From Cranoglanis bouderius (taxonomy: Eukaryota > Chordata > Actinopteri > Siluriformes > Cranoglanididae): 64,000 bases of DNA. Position numbers and translations under genes: made by a program. Below, piece after piece: positions 31,133-43,501 of the stretch (its first letter is position 1; every line of letters begins with the position of its first letter). The notes under the pieces are model-generated. The model saw only the letters and a program-made list of their open reading frames with translations, had not been told where the DNA came from and did no database searches. The stretch covers positions 11,697,001 through 11,761,000 of the forward strand of contig CM042555.1 in NCBI GenBank assembly GCA_023630585.1, in the 5' to 3' direction.

Positions 31133-33362
31133 TAATGTTGACAGCTTAAGTCTTTGATCTGATGTCAGTTTTTACAGTCAGTTTAAAAAAAAAAAAAAGC
31201 TTGAAAACCTTAAATGTGGAAGCACTTATTGTTATGACATATGAGCGCAACAACTGCTTGAAAGAAATTTCTCTTTCTCTGGAATTGTTTTGTTAACCTT
31301 GACCCCACTTTGGTTTGATTAGAATGGCGAGTCAGCCATCTTTAAAGTGTGTGATTTTATCAATGCAGAAATCTGTGCCATGCCTCCCATGATTAATATA
31401 TGCAGTGTGAAATACTGAAGCTTGAAAAATTTGGCCCAATTACTGGAGTACATCTGGAGCACATTTAGCTCATGTTACAGCAGAGAATGGCAGTGCATGA
31501 TGGGATGGCAGCAGACAGACATGACATATAGCAAATACAATCTCCTCGCTTAATGTGCAGATAAGAAACGCCAATAACCTCAAAGCCCTCCAGCTTTCAT
31601 TCACAGTAAATCTCTCCAACTCTCTAAATGTCAGAGGTACGTTCCTTTAAATAGGATTCAGTCTGGTGCGATGCTCTGTGATAACCTTTGCTGATTGCTG
31701 CCCCATGTGATGGTGGGAACCTGGTGCATCTAGCACATTTGTGTTCATAACTGTGAGTATGACGTATTCCAGAGTGCAGACATCTGATAATAAATATGCC
31801 ATACATGTCCAGGAAGGATCTTCTCACTGCTGGTGTTAATTAAAGCCCAACTTGCTTGGAGGCTGTTACCAATTACCAATTAAAGGTTGTTTGACATCAG
31901 CATTGTCCACGGTCACTCACGTATGTCGATTATGGCTGGCTCAGAACCGAGCATTGGATCTAAAGCCAGAACCTTTAAGCTGTACGTTTTGGCACTTGTT
32001 TGTGCATGCAGGGAATTACACACCCATTCAGATTAATGAACCCCTCATGGGGTCTGCTAGTGATTTTCTCCAGCAGCACGTCCGAAATCGCGTCCTTAGG
32101 GATTGTGACTAACCTCTGGGAGGCAAAGAGGGGGATAAAACAATAGTATATAATTTCTCTGAATGTCTTTCTAAAGACGTGCCAGCATGGCATTATATCA
32201 AGCATGCATGATGTATATATTGGCATTGATCAGATTTTGAATTTAGCAAGGGAACAACTGCATTATTTTTGCAAGATTATGAAGTCTGAGATCATTTTCC
32301 TTTCATCCACTAGTGATTTAGATTTTTTTTGTCCTTTGTGGTTTTCAAAGCGTCTGAATTGAGGTGAAATAATGCAGTGCTGGGAAGTTTCAGAGGCTTC
32401 CTGCAGATAGGGTTTCACTTTATCTCCTTGTCCCAATTAAAACCATCTCTTTCCCTCTGCCTTTCTCCACTTGGACACAATTTAATTACATTTTCCAGGT
32501 TTCCCTGGCTTCTTTTATTAGTGTTTTGATTCATGCCTCGTCCATGAAGTATACATGTCAATGACTATTTAAATATTTAAGCCTCACAGGGGTTCTGCTT
32601 TCTCAGTAAACCTCAGGCATGCTCACATTAAGTTTCCCTGACGTGGACATGACTGTTTTTAAGAGAAAGATGTTACAGTGCCTGCAGTGCTAACAATTCT
32701 CCCACAATCTGCACTCCTCAACAAGGAAGTCCGAGGACAGAGACGCTCTGAATAAAACCCACTGCCCTTCACCACAGACTTAGCATCTCCCACATTGTTT
32801 TCTATATTGTTTAGACCATGTGTTTGTGATGATAATGATGTACAAGTTTCAAGCTAACAGGTTTTCTTATCGACCCATGAGTCCTTACCGTCATGTACAA
32901 CAGCTTTATTGTGTCATTTTTATCACAAACACATTGTGCATAAGTATATTAGGAACATCTGTAACAGATTTAAGAGGATACAGCTGAGCAGACACAACTA
33001 TTAATGGTGTGTGATGCTTGTCGAGACCGTTTTAAATGTTTTGAGGAGACAGTGTAACCATTTTTGGAGCAAGATGCTCTGTAATTGGCCATCAGATGTC
33101 ATTATTTGGAGGCTGCTGAAATGGCAGCGGTTGCATTTGGCAAGCCAGGGTGCTTGGCTTTTTGGAAAATGAAGTTGTTGGGATTACTGTGAAGAAGAAA
33201 ATGCCATTCTGTCAGTCTTCCAGCATCATGCACTCATGAGAAGCATAGCCGTGACTCTATATCTGCTTCTTCTTCAAGTCCATGAGAAGATTCCAAAATC
33301 TGTATTTACCTTCAAATGAATGCATGATTGAAAGGGGAGCAATGATAGTTCATCTGTTCAGT
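31133..33362. other. Gene-free, repeat-poor stretch after POLR2M; candidate conserved non-coding DNA
   Basis: About 2.2 kb with no recognised transposon, microsatellite or exon. It has unique complexity and several homeodomain-type cores (gttaattaaag at 31835, ccaattaccaattaaagg near 31868, cagattaatgaa near 32028). Conservation cannot be judged without other genomes. Confidence 0.3.
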
Positions 33363-34123
33363 TCAAAGCTCAGTCGTGGGTGGCTTTTTTCTTGCAACCC
33401 TCCCATACAAGCCACATTTGTGGAGAATTTGTGATATTGTTGTCACATGCACACAATGACCACTCTTTGTCATAAATTCCTGCAACTGCTTCAGAGGTGC
33501 TGTAGGCCTCTTGGTAGCCTCTCTGACCAGTTTCCTCCTGGCTCTTTCATCCAGTTTGGAGCGACGTCCTGATCCAGGGAGGGTCTGTGTTGTACCAAAT
33601 ACCTTCCACTTCTTAATAATAAACTTCACTGTGCTTCTAAGCATTGATAAAGCCTTTGACATTTTTTTGTATCCATCTCCTGACTTGTGCCTGTCCACAA
33701 CTTTATCCCGGAGGTCTTTTGACAGTGCCTTGCCACCCATAGTTGATTGTTTGCTTCAGCTGCACTACAAAATGCTCCAGGAAAGCTCTTTTCATGCTGA
33801 GCTAATCAAAATGACCACAGCTGATCACAGTTGAAATTCAAATGGCTTTGTGTGCCACTGAAAAGGTGATTAACTACACCTTATTGAGTTTACAAGTCAT
33901 TTTTAGGAGGGGGGTGATCCTTTTTCCAACTCAGTGATTCTGGTTTTATTTTTTATTTTTTATTTTTTTTCTGACATGTTGGTGTTATATCTTTCACTTA
34001 GATGTAAATACAGGAGTAAATACAGCTGGATTAAACAAAAACTGTGTCCGTCTTCATTTCAGGCTGAAAAGCAACAAAATGTGATTATTTTAAAGGGGGG
34101 GTGATTCTTTTCCATACCCACTG
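33363..34123 (-). mobile_element. Tc1-like element, truncated, keeping an open DNA-binding half
   Basis: The end at 34123 reads cccactg and is followed by TA, and subterminal sequence runs from 33900 to 34123. The minus-strand frame from 33740 to 33363 is open for 125 codons: it starts MGGKALSKDLRDKVVDRHKS and has the paired-type helix-turn-helix and the GSGRRSKLDERARRKLVRE linker of Tc1 transposases. The sequence stops at 33363 before the catalytic DDE core, so about two thirds of the element are missing. Confidence 0.9.
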
Positions 34124-34856
34124 TATGTTGCTTTTAAAGACCATTGTATAACATTCGGAAACGTTATACTTTGATAAATGTTTATCATCATCCCATCTGT
34201 AAGCGAATTCAATAATTCTGAAATATTGAGTCTCCAGGACCATGGTATGCATGCACACAACACGTTTTCCAAATAGTGTGACAAAGGTAAGAGAATAGAA
34301 ATGAAACAACTGAATTAGAATGACAAGAAGTGAAGCACAATACGCTGGATGCTGTCTGATCATGACCTGCTCCCTCCAAATGCTACTCTGTTCCACGACT
34401 GAAGGTTTTAAAAGTAACTGCTAATAAGAATCTACATCAGTCATTTTTCGAAGTCTGGGCTCAACCATCTCACAACTGCTGACACATTTAAGTTCATCAC
34501 AAAACGCACACTTCACTTAGTCTGATTTTGTTACAAACATAAACAGAGACAAATGCACAACTGTTGGCTGAGGAAGCAATAAAAACATGGGATCTTTTGA
34601 TTGATTTAGTTACATTTCGCTATTATAAAATGTTAACGTTCATATTTAAACCCAAGTTACAGAGTGTAACAATGCAAAGAACCAAGTGTCCGTCAGTTAG
34701 TCTCTTCTATAATGACTTTTCAGTTTGGAACACCACAATGGATGACTGCCATGGGCATTTCCCTTTCAAAATCCCCCGGTTAGGCTTCAGTAATTAAATA
34801 AGCAGGTCAGGACAAAAACACCAATTACTTTGAATTAGATACAACCACAAAATATA

Positions 34857-36271
34857 AACTCAGCAAAAAAAGAATCATCCCCTTTTCAGGATACTGTATT
34901 TTAGTGATACTTTTGTAAAAATCAGAATAAACTTTACAGCTCTTTATTGGAAAGGGTTTAAACAATGTTTTCCATGCTTGTTCAATGAACCATAAACAGT
35001 TAATGCACATGCACCTGTGGAACGGTCCTTAAGACACTAAAAGATTACAGACAGTAGGCAATTACGGTCACTGTTACAATAACTTAGGACACTAAAGAGA
35101 CCTTTCTACTGACACTGAAAAACACCAGAAGAAAGATGCTTGTGTGAACATGCCATAGGCATGCTGCAGGGAGGCAATAAACTGTAATGTCTGTAATGTG
35201 AGATGCTTAAGACAGCACTACAGGGAGACAGGAAGGACAGCTGATCATCCTTGCCGTGGCAGACCACGTGTAAATACACCTGTGCAGGATCGGTACATCT
35301 GAATATCACACCTGGGGGACAGATACAGGATTGCAATAACAACTGCCAGGGTTACACCAGGAACACACAATCCCTCCATCAGTGCTCAGACTATCCACAA
35401 TAGGCTGTTGTAAGACAGGTCCTTACCAGACATCACTACCAGACATCACAACACCTCTGGGCACAAACCCACCTCCACTGGACTAGACAGGACTAGCGAA
35501 AAGTCCTCTTCACTGACGAGTCATTGTTTTGTCTCACCAGGGGTCGAAGGAATGAATGTCACACCGAGGCCTGTACTCTGGAGAGGGATTGATTTGGAGG
35601 TGGAAGGTCCGTCATGGTCTGGGCGGTGTGTCGCAGCGTCATTGGACTGAGCTTGTCATTACAGGCTCACATCTCATCTCTACACATCTCTACGCTGTGT
35701 GTTACAAGGAAGACATCCTCCTCCTTCATGTGGTACCCTTCCTGCAGGCTCATCCTGACATGACCCTCCAGCATGACAATGCCACCAGCCATACTGCTTG
35801 TTCTGTGCTTGATTTCCTGCAAGACAGAAATGTCAGTGTTCTGTCATGGCCAGCGAAGAGCCTGGATCTCAATCCCGTTGATCACGTCTGGGACCTGTTG
35901 GATTGGAGGTTGAGGGCTAGGGCCATTCCCCCAGAAATGTCTGGGAACTTGCAAATGCCTTGGTGGAACAGTGGGGTAACATCTCAGAGCAAGAACTGGC
36001 AAATCTGGTGCAGTCCATGAGGGGGAGATGCAGTGCAGTACTTAATGCAGCTGATGGCCACACCAGATACTGACTGTTACTTTTGATATTGACCCCCCCT
36101 TTGTTCATGGACTCATTATTCCATTTCTGTTTGTCATGTGTCTATGAAACTTGTTTAGTTTATGTCTCACTTTTTGAATTTTTTTTATGTTCATACAAAT
36201 ATTTACACATGTTAAGTTTGCTGAAAATAAAAGCAGTTAAAATTGAGAGGATGTTTCTTTTTTTTACTGAG
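34857..36271 (+). mobile_element. Tc1-like element with decayed transposase
   Basis: Ends are inverted: left ctcagcaaaaaaagaatcat, right (reversed) ctcagtaaaaaaaagaaaca, with TA at both sides. Remains of the + strand transposase include a VLFTDESLFCLTRGRRN stretch (about 35505-35555), the HDNATSHTA catalytic block (35775-35800) and LDLNPVDHVWDLLDW (35861-35910), spread over different frames. Inactive copy. Confidence 0.85.
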
Positions 36272-36279
36272 TATATATA

Positions 36280-37255
36280 CACAACGATCTGACATAACTT
36301 TAAAACCACCTAATATTGTGTAGGTCCCTAATAGGTCCCCCTTGTACAGCTGAAACAGCTCTGACCCATCAAGGTATGGACTCCACAAGACCTCTGAAGG
36401 TGTGCTGTGGTATCTGGCCCCAAGACGTTAACAGCAGACCCTTTAAGTCCTGTAAGTTGTGAGGTGGGGCCTCCATGGATCAGACTTGTTTGTCCAGCAC
36501 ATCCCACAGATGCTCAATCAGATTAAGATCTGGGATATCTGGAGGCCAAGTCAACACCTTGAACACTTTGTCAAGTTCCTCAAACCATTCCTGAACAATT
36601 TTTGCAGTGTGGCAGGGTGCATTATCCTGCTGAAAGAGACCACTGCCATTAGGGAAGACCGTTGCCATGAAGTGGTGTACCTGATCAACAATTTTTAGGT
36701 AGGTGGTATATGTCAAAGTAACATCTACATGAATGCCAGGACCCAGTGTTTCCCAGCAGAACATTCTGTGATGCCCAGAGCATTACACTTCCTCCACCAG
36801 CTTGCCTTCTTTCCATAGTGCATCCTGGTACCATCTCTTCCCCAGGTCAGCAACTCTCACACACCTGGATGTCCACATGATGTAAAGGAAAATGTGATTC
36901 ATCAGACCAGGCCACTTTTTTCCATTTCTCTGTGGTCCAGTTCTGATGCTCACATGCCCATTGTAGGCGCTTTCAGCCGTAGACAGGGGTCAGCACGGGC
37001 ATCCTGACGGATTTTTGGTTTTGTGCTACAGTAGCTCTTCTGTGGTATCGGACCAGACGGGCTAGCCTTTTGTATCAATGAGCCATGTACACTCATGACT
37101 CTGTCGCCGGTTCCTGGGCATGTATGGCTGCCAACGGAACTGGTTCCCTTGTATTTATTGTTGACATGACTGCTGACAAATGCAGCAGGATTCTGCATCA
37201 GTATTGCAAAGGCCAGTGTTGTAATAACCACAAATGAATGCTGTATCGTACAGGC
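36280..37255 (-). mobile_element. Tc1-like element remnant inserted 6-8 bases from its neighbour
   Basis: Left end cacaacgatctgacataact after TA at 36278-36279. The minus-strand frame (36764-36480) holds the catalytic part of a Tc1 transposase: GSGLFQQDNAPCHTAKIVQE and PDIPDLNLIEHLWDVLD. The N-terminal half (36780-37250) is scrambled and no right end was found. Only a few bases separate it from the element at 34857-36271. Confidence 0.8.
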
Positions 37256-37449
37256 TGACACAGAGCCAATATCAGATAAACTGTACAGTATATCAGATAA
37301 TAATTGTCAGTTGTGCAATCTTTGCAAGTTTCTTTTCATTTCAGCAGTTGTGTGGGGGAAAATGGTTTGCCTTAAGTCACTCTTGGCCGCAATTTGGAAA
37401 ACCATGCTGTTATCTTTTGAGGTTATCAGAAATTCTTTGTAAGTACATA

Positions 37450-37603
37450 CAGCCCCCTCCAAAAGTATTGGAATGGCAAAGCTAGTTCTTTTGTTTTTGC
37501 TAAACACAGATACAGACACACAGATCTCAAGCACAAATGCCTTCAGTGTACAGCAAAAACAAAAGAATTGAGCTTGCTGTTCTAATACTCTCAGAGGGGA
37601 CTG
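37450..37603. mobile_element. Short Tc1-derived MITE
   Basis: Left end cagccccctccaaaagtatt. Right end, reversed, cagtcccctctgagagtatt. TA at 37448-37449 and 37604-37605. 154 bases, no coding sequence. Confidence 0.85.
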
Positions 37604-37939
37604 TATATTACTGTTGTGTATTGGGTTAGCGTTCTTCCACCTACAGGCTGATATTAAGTGTATTGTGATTAGTGTTTATAGTACTCCTGTGTACTAATAC
37701 TCACTTCTTCCTTTAATTGTGGCTTTCTGTTTCTCTGTACTTGAACTGGAGTCTGCCTTGTTTTTAGTCAGCTTTAATAACAGTCTTTAACCAATGTGTA
37801 GAGACAGGAGATGGCAGCAGTAGCTTGATTTTCATGCTTGAATGGAGAGCGCTTTAGAAAGCAAGGTGTGTTCAGTGTATGAAATGAGGATTAGTCTGTT
37901 CCTGGAAGCTTGAAGCTTTTAAATAAGACGAACATTACT

Positions 37940-37941
<2 letters not shown>

Positions 37942-37999
<58 letters not shown>
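37942..37999. repeat. (CA)n microsatellite
   Basis: About 29 CA units. Confidence 0.96.
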
Positions 38000-38001
<2 letters not shown>

Positions 38002-38195
38002 ACGTACATAACACAACATTTTTCTGCTGTTCACTTATCTCTATTTGCAGGATTGCTTTAAGTAAGTCAGTTTATGGTACATCCTACCACAGAGGTTACT
38101 TTTAGGGTTTGTGTGGACCTGGAGACCTGAGATTTAACGTTCACTGTGCACTTGGAGACTTGAGATTTTGTCCCTAAGTGTATATGGATAGCTAG

Positions 38196-38490
38196 GTTGG
38201 GTTGAGCTCGGGATGCTGTGTGCGCTGGGTTCTGCATGTTCTCCCTGTGTCCACATGGGCTTCTTCTGGGTTATCAGGTTCCCTCCAACCTCCCAAAAAC
38301 ATGCCATTAGGTGAATTGGCAACTCTAAATTTTTGTGTGAATGAATGTGTGTGCATGGGTCATTGTAATAGATTGGCAGGACACCAGGGTGTGTCCTTGC
38401 CTCACACCCAGTGTTCCCGTGATAGGCTCCGGATCCACTGAAACCCTGACCAGGATAAAGCGCTTAGTGACATTGAATGAATGAATGAGT
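38196..38490 (+). mobile_element. SINE fragment lacking its tRNA-like head
   Basis: The body matches that of the SINEs at 42184 and 62237 (ttctgcatgttctccctgtg, ggttccctccaacctcccaa, gataggctccggatcca) and ends in gaatgaatgaatgag. Confidence 0.65.
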
Positions 38491-40160
38491 TGCCAGATTT
38501 TATTAAACCCATTCTAACTTGTTGGAAATGTTTTTCACAGCAGTGCCAAGGTTCTTCAACCACATAATCTGAAGACATTTACTACCACAAACAATCTTTC
38601 ATATAATGTTTATAAGATTTCTAGTAGGAAATGGTTCTTCAGTTTTTGTGCCACCCAAAAAATCAAAAGGTTCTTCAAGTAATAAAGAAATTGTTCTTTT
38701 AAGACATCATTCTGTCATCTTTAATTATAAGAATGTGGATTTTAATGATTTTATTATTTAAAAAAAAAAGTTTTCAAGTTTTTATTTGATTATCATCTCT
38801 TCTTATCCATACATGCATGTACACTTGGACATATCATTTGTTCAAGGATCATGGTAGAAGATAAAAGATAATACTCTGTATATCTGTACACTTAATAGTT
38901 GACACACTTGAAAATGTCAGGACAGGATGAATAGCTGGATCAAAGCATCTGGAGGCTGTATCAGATATAACAGGATCTCTTATCTAGAGCTCTCCCTAAT
39001 CCATGGGATATCCTACAACCATTGTCCACATCTGCGCCCGAGCAAACTCTGAGACCTTTGGATAATGATCATGAGAACACCCATTCTCTCTTCGTGTGCT
39101 TCTGAGGAGAGAGAGTGAAATTGGATTGCGGTTTGCGGAGTCCAGCAACGGCCAAGAAGCTGCCATCCTGCTACGTCTGGGCTGGCACGGGCAATGCTGA
39201 GGCCTGTCAAAAACTCATCACTGCAAGGAAGCCACCACAGCAGGGATGCGCTGGGATGCCAGGGCACGGTGGGGGAGAGAAAGCAGAACCGCTTGCCCAA
39301 CAGCATGGCCATAATGAGCAGGAAAATGCACATTCTTTTATTCATATTACTGTAACAACAATGTGCTTTTGTCTATTATTTTCCTCCCTCATATTATTGG
39401 AGGCCTTTTTTTGGACAGCTGCTGGGGAGAATGTTTATTCCTTATGTTTAAGCTGGTTAGTGCATAGCACCAGAGAGAAGATCCATGCATAATGATAGAA
39501 TAGCCGAAAATTCGTTTCGGTTCCCAAATAGCCGTTGCAAGCAACGGGGCTGCTCGGCTTGCTACATGTGTACATGAGGTCAATCTATAGCTGTCGTCGA
39601 GTGAGCCTTGATGAATCCAAAGTAATGCTGGCTTCGATTATTTTCATGCTATTCATGTGAAATCATGCTTCCTCATTAGTGAATGCACCAACTGACAAGC
39701 ACCAGGAGTGTGAATTAGCAGCTACTCAGGGAATAGTGCCAGCCGTTCCAAATAGCACAGTGCTAACTTCATTTAAAGAGTCATGAAATGCAACCACTGA
39801 AATGTCAAATATCATTACAGCCTGCTCACGTTACTGTGTTCCAGGTGCGAGGGAGGTGGGCGGGCCAGAACCTAGAGGGGATTTGAGGGACAAGCTGAAG
39901 GTCAGCGTCATTTGCTTTAATTCAAATACCTAAATATTTAAAGCACTGTTACAGCAAGGGGTGTTTTGGGTTGTTGGGAATCATTTTGGAGGTTGTGAAT
40001 GCAGTCTCAGCCCATTAAACCTTGCTGTTTAGGCCGTTTGTCCTACATCAGCAGTAAAAGGATACAGAACGAATGTGAGGCCTCGATACGGTGCTTGTTT
40101 ATGTGCTGTAATGTTGTACTCATGCCAAATCAGCACTGTGAATGCTGAGGCCTGGTGTTT

Positions 40161-40165
<5 letters not shown>
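38491..40165. other. Gene-free stretch; 39050-39900 is a candidate non-coding element
   Basis: 38491-39050 is AT-rich and featureless. 39050-39900 has higher GC, no recognised repeat and unusual complexity. Its longest frame (39115-39492) shows no domain and no splice context. It could be regulatory DNA; conservation is untested. Confidence 0.3.

Positions 40166-40169
<4 letters not shown>

Positions 40170-40242
<73 letters not shown>
40170..40242. repeat. Compound (TC)n-(TG)n microsatellite
   Basis: About 16 TC units followed by about 18 TG units. Confidence 0.95.
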
Positions 40243-40245
<3 letters not shown>

Positions 40246-41640
40246 CTATATCCCTAGGTGCTTGATCACTTAATCAGTTTGTGGATCATGTGGGTGTGTT
40301 GGAGTTTTGTATCCAGTTGTTTATTTCTTTATATAAAATATGTTTCTAAACCTTCATTATAAAAATAGGGAGTGTAGGGAGTGTCTCAGTTCTTTATCTT
40401 GTTCCAGTGAAGGAGGAGATGCTGCGGTTGATCTTCATCCATTGTACACAGTCAATATTAAAATTGGGTAACGGTGGCTGATATACAGACTAAAGCCAGT
40501 TATACACTGAAAAATTACAGTGGTCTTTTAAGATTATTACTTGTCAAACTGTAAGAGATAATTCCAAAAAACTTGGCCCAATTCTATAAAGTGCGATAAT
40601 GCATTCTCCATGTCAGATTACAGAATGAAGATCCTTTAACGATAGACCTGCAGTTAAAGTAAATTGCTATGTTATGCTTACTTTATCAATCAACGTGATC
40701 CAGGCTTTTTAAAAAAAAATGGGGTCACATAAAGAGAAATCTTTTAAAGTGAGCTTGAGGTAGTAAGGATATTTTTCAGTCCATTATTGTGTTAGGTTTC
40801 CGTTTTCACCATTGCCATTATCATATTTATAGCTGTTTGGTGAATTTTGTGTCCTGTTTTTTATTAAATCCTGTGCTGCCCTCTTATTGGTGGCTTTGGG
40901 ATCAGCGTCGTAGCAGTAGTCATGCTCTGAGATTTTTATCAGTTATTGCGAACACCGCCAGAACTTGTTAGCTGTTGACTGTCTTTGGTTACAGTGGTAC
41001 ATCACATTATGCGTCCACCGATAAGGCCACCACCTCAACACATGAACAAATAACTTTTATATGATGTGTGATTTTTTTTTTTTGTCTGTGACAGCAAAAT
41101 CGAGCTGAAAAATTGTACAAGGATTAACCTTGAATTCACACCAGATGATTTGCACAAGCACAGTTTCTGCTTTGCATGGAAAGCGCCTGATGTCCGTCCG
41201 CCCAATTTGCACCACACATTCTGCACGTGCCACTTACATGACAACACGCTGTATTTTTTTTTATCAAGAAAGCTAACACCCATATGAATAACAGGCAGTG
41301 GGGACAGCTGAAGTTGGATTAACAATAATTACAACACAGCTCAATAATAAGTGACAAGTGACTTGTGTGTTTTATTGTTGTTACTCATGTGGGTCATAAC
41401 CATACACTTTACTCTGCAAATAAGTGACACAGTCATCCTTCTAGATAGACATCCTTATAGATTATGGTTTTAAATGACATTCACAGCGTAAAGAAAATAA
41501 AAGTGTGTTGCCACTGTAATCATGAAGACTGTCCTGTGCTCCTCTCAGGATACTTATTCACAATGTGCTCATTCTGAAGAACATTCTAAACAACACACTT
41601 AGTACTGTTTGCCTTTACACTTCTATACCTCTATACACTT
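40243..41640. other. Gene-free sequence, nothing recognised
   Basis: AT-rich, with no repeat ends or exons that I can support. Confidence 0.4.
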
Positions 41641-41643
41641 ATG

Positions 41644-41985
<342 letters not shown>

Positions 41986-42183
41986 AGTGCAGCACAGTTG
42001 CTGTGGATTGAAATGCTTGTTAAAATGTAAGCATATCTTTTGTGCGTGACTCTTTTGAAAAAGAAATAAATCAAAAGCATTCAGTGTGAATTGACCTTTA
42101 AAACTTGAGAATTCATGTATAGCCACATAAGCTGTGAGGTCGTGTTCCATGAGTGAATTTTAACCACAAATTGACTTCTGGCA

Positions 42184-42530
42184 GGGGGTCACGGTGGCTT
42201 AGTGGTTACCACATTGGGGTTGGGTGATTGATTCCCGCCTCTGCCCTGTGTGTGCGGAGTTAACATGTGCTCCCCCTTGTGCTTCGGTGGTTTCCTCCGG
42301 GTACTCCGGTTTCCTCCCCCAGTCCAAAGACTTGTGTTGTAGGCTGATCTCTAAACTGACTGTATATGTGTATGGGTATGAGTGTGTGTGCGATTGTGCC
42401 CTGCTATGGGTTGGCACCCCGTCCAGGGTGTCCCCCACCTTGTGCCTCGAGTCCCCTGGGATAGGCTCTAGGCTCCCCTGTGACCCTGTGTAAGATAAGC
42501 AGTATGGAAAATGGATGGATGAATGGATGA
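42184..42530 (+). mobile_element. tRNA-derived SINE, full-length type
   Basis: Head cacggtggcttagtggttac (A-box) and gattgattcccgcct (B-box). The body has ggtttcctccgggtactccg, tgggttggcaccccgtccag and gggataggctctaggctccc. The tail is atggatggatgaatggatga. Pol III promoter pieces belong to the SINE, not to a tRNA gene. Confidence 0.85.
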
Positions 42531-43501
42531 CTTCTGGCAATCTATGAACACAAACATGAGTGCAATTATAATTCTTGGCTAACTCTGAGATAAGGTGATG
42601 TGTGTACTCCTCAGGCAGAGTGAATATTTGGGCAGCAGCTCTCCTAACAGTTCTGCCTTTATCTTGAATGTGTGCACATGCTGCCCAAAAGGCTATCTCC
42701 CTAGCTGCCTTCCTATTGGAACACACTGATTATGTTCTCATCTATTAATATCAGGTGTGGATCCGTAGGCAAAGTGTAGTATTTCTGAATGTAGCAATTC
42801 TGAATGGGGAAAGTGTATAACAAATCTCAAGGCGTTTTTGTAATAGGGGGTCAGGAGTGACTCACACGGTGGGGTGTTTGCCCAGATTTCTAACAAAATG
42901 CATATGGATATTTGTCTTCCTGTGCTTTTCTGTTCAATGCCAATGTGAAACAAAATAAAATTACACGCAGGACCATAACAAATGAAGAATGCATTACAGT
43001 CTTGCAAGTGCTCATAGCCTCCAGCTGGTAATACTTGTCTTTACAGGTGCCACAGTTCAGAATAATATAAAACAGAGCATATGAAGGATGGACAAACTCG
43101 ACAAAAGAGGCGAATTCTGGTTTCTCCTTTCCTCTCCTGTGCCCTCTTCGGTGTTTGCGTCTCCTTCTCATTTCTTCTCTGTGTTTATTCCATGCATCAT
43201 GACACTGCTGTTCCATCTGGTCTTTCTGTCTCATCCTCAAAGTATTCAGCTTTATTTGCACAGATACCAAACAAGCACAGATTCCCGTAGAAGTGATGTG
43301 GCTTCCTCTGATCCGTATTCTACTGTATTCAGTATATTTCTGTTTTAAATGCTACATACAAATGTGGGGGCAGGAAGAAGAATATGGGCAAGAAGAGTTC
43401 ATCTGTTTTTTCTAGAATTATTTTGTCTTAAGACACTTAAAAACTCTGATGCTTAAGAGTACTTAACTGTGAAAAATTCATACTGATGGTGTCCTTACCT
43501 A
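42531..43501. other. Gene-free sequence, nothing recognised
   Basis: Two long frames on the minus strand (42738-43007, 42890-43270) overlap each other and show no domain or splice context. Confidence 0.4.

Noticed and set aside
39115..39492. 125-codon frame in the gene desert
   Set aside because: No domain, no paired splice sites; raised GC alone makes such frames likely.
42184..42270. tRNA-like sequence with A and B boxes (also at 62237, 21661, 17730 minus and 49783 minus)
   Set aside because: Followed by shared SINE bodies and lacking a complete cloverleaf, so these are SINE heads and not tRNA genes.
42199..42726. 175-codon minus-strand frame
   Set aside because: Most of it is antisense to the SINE at 42184-42530.
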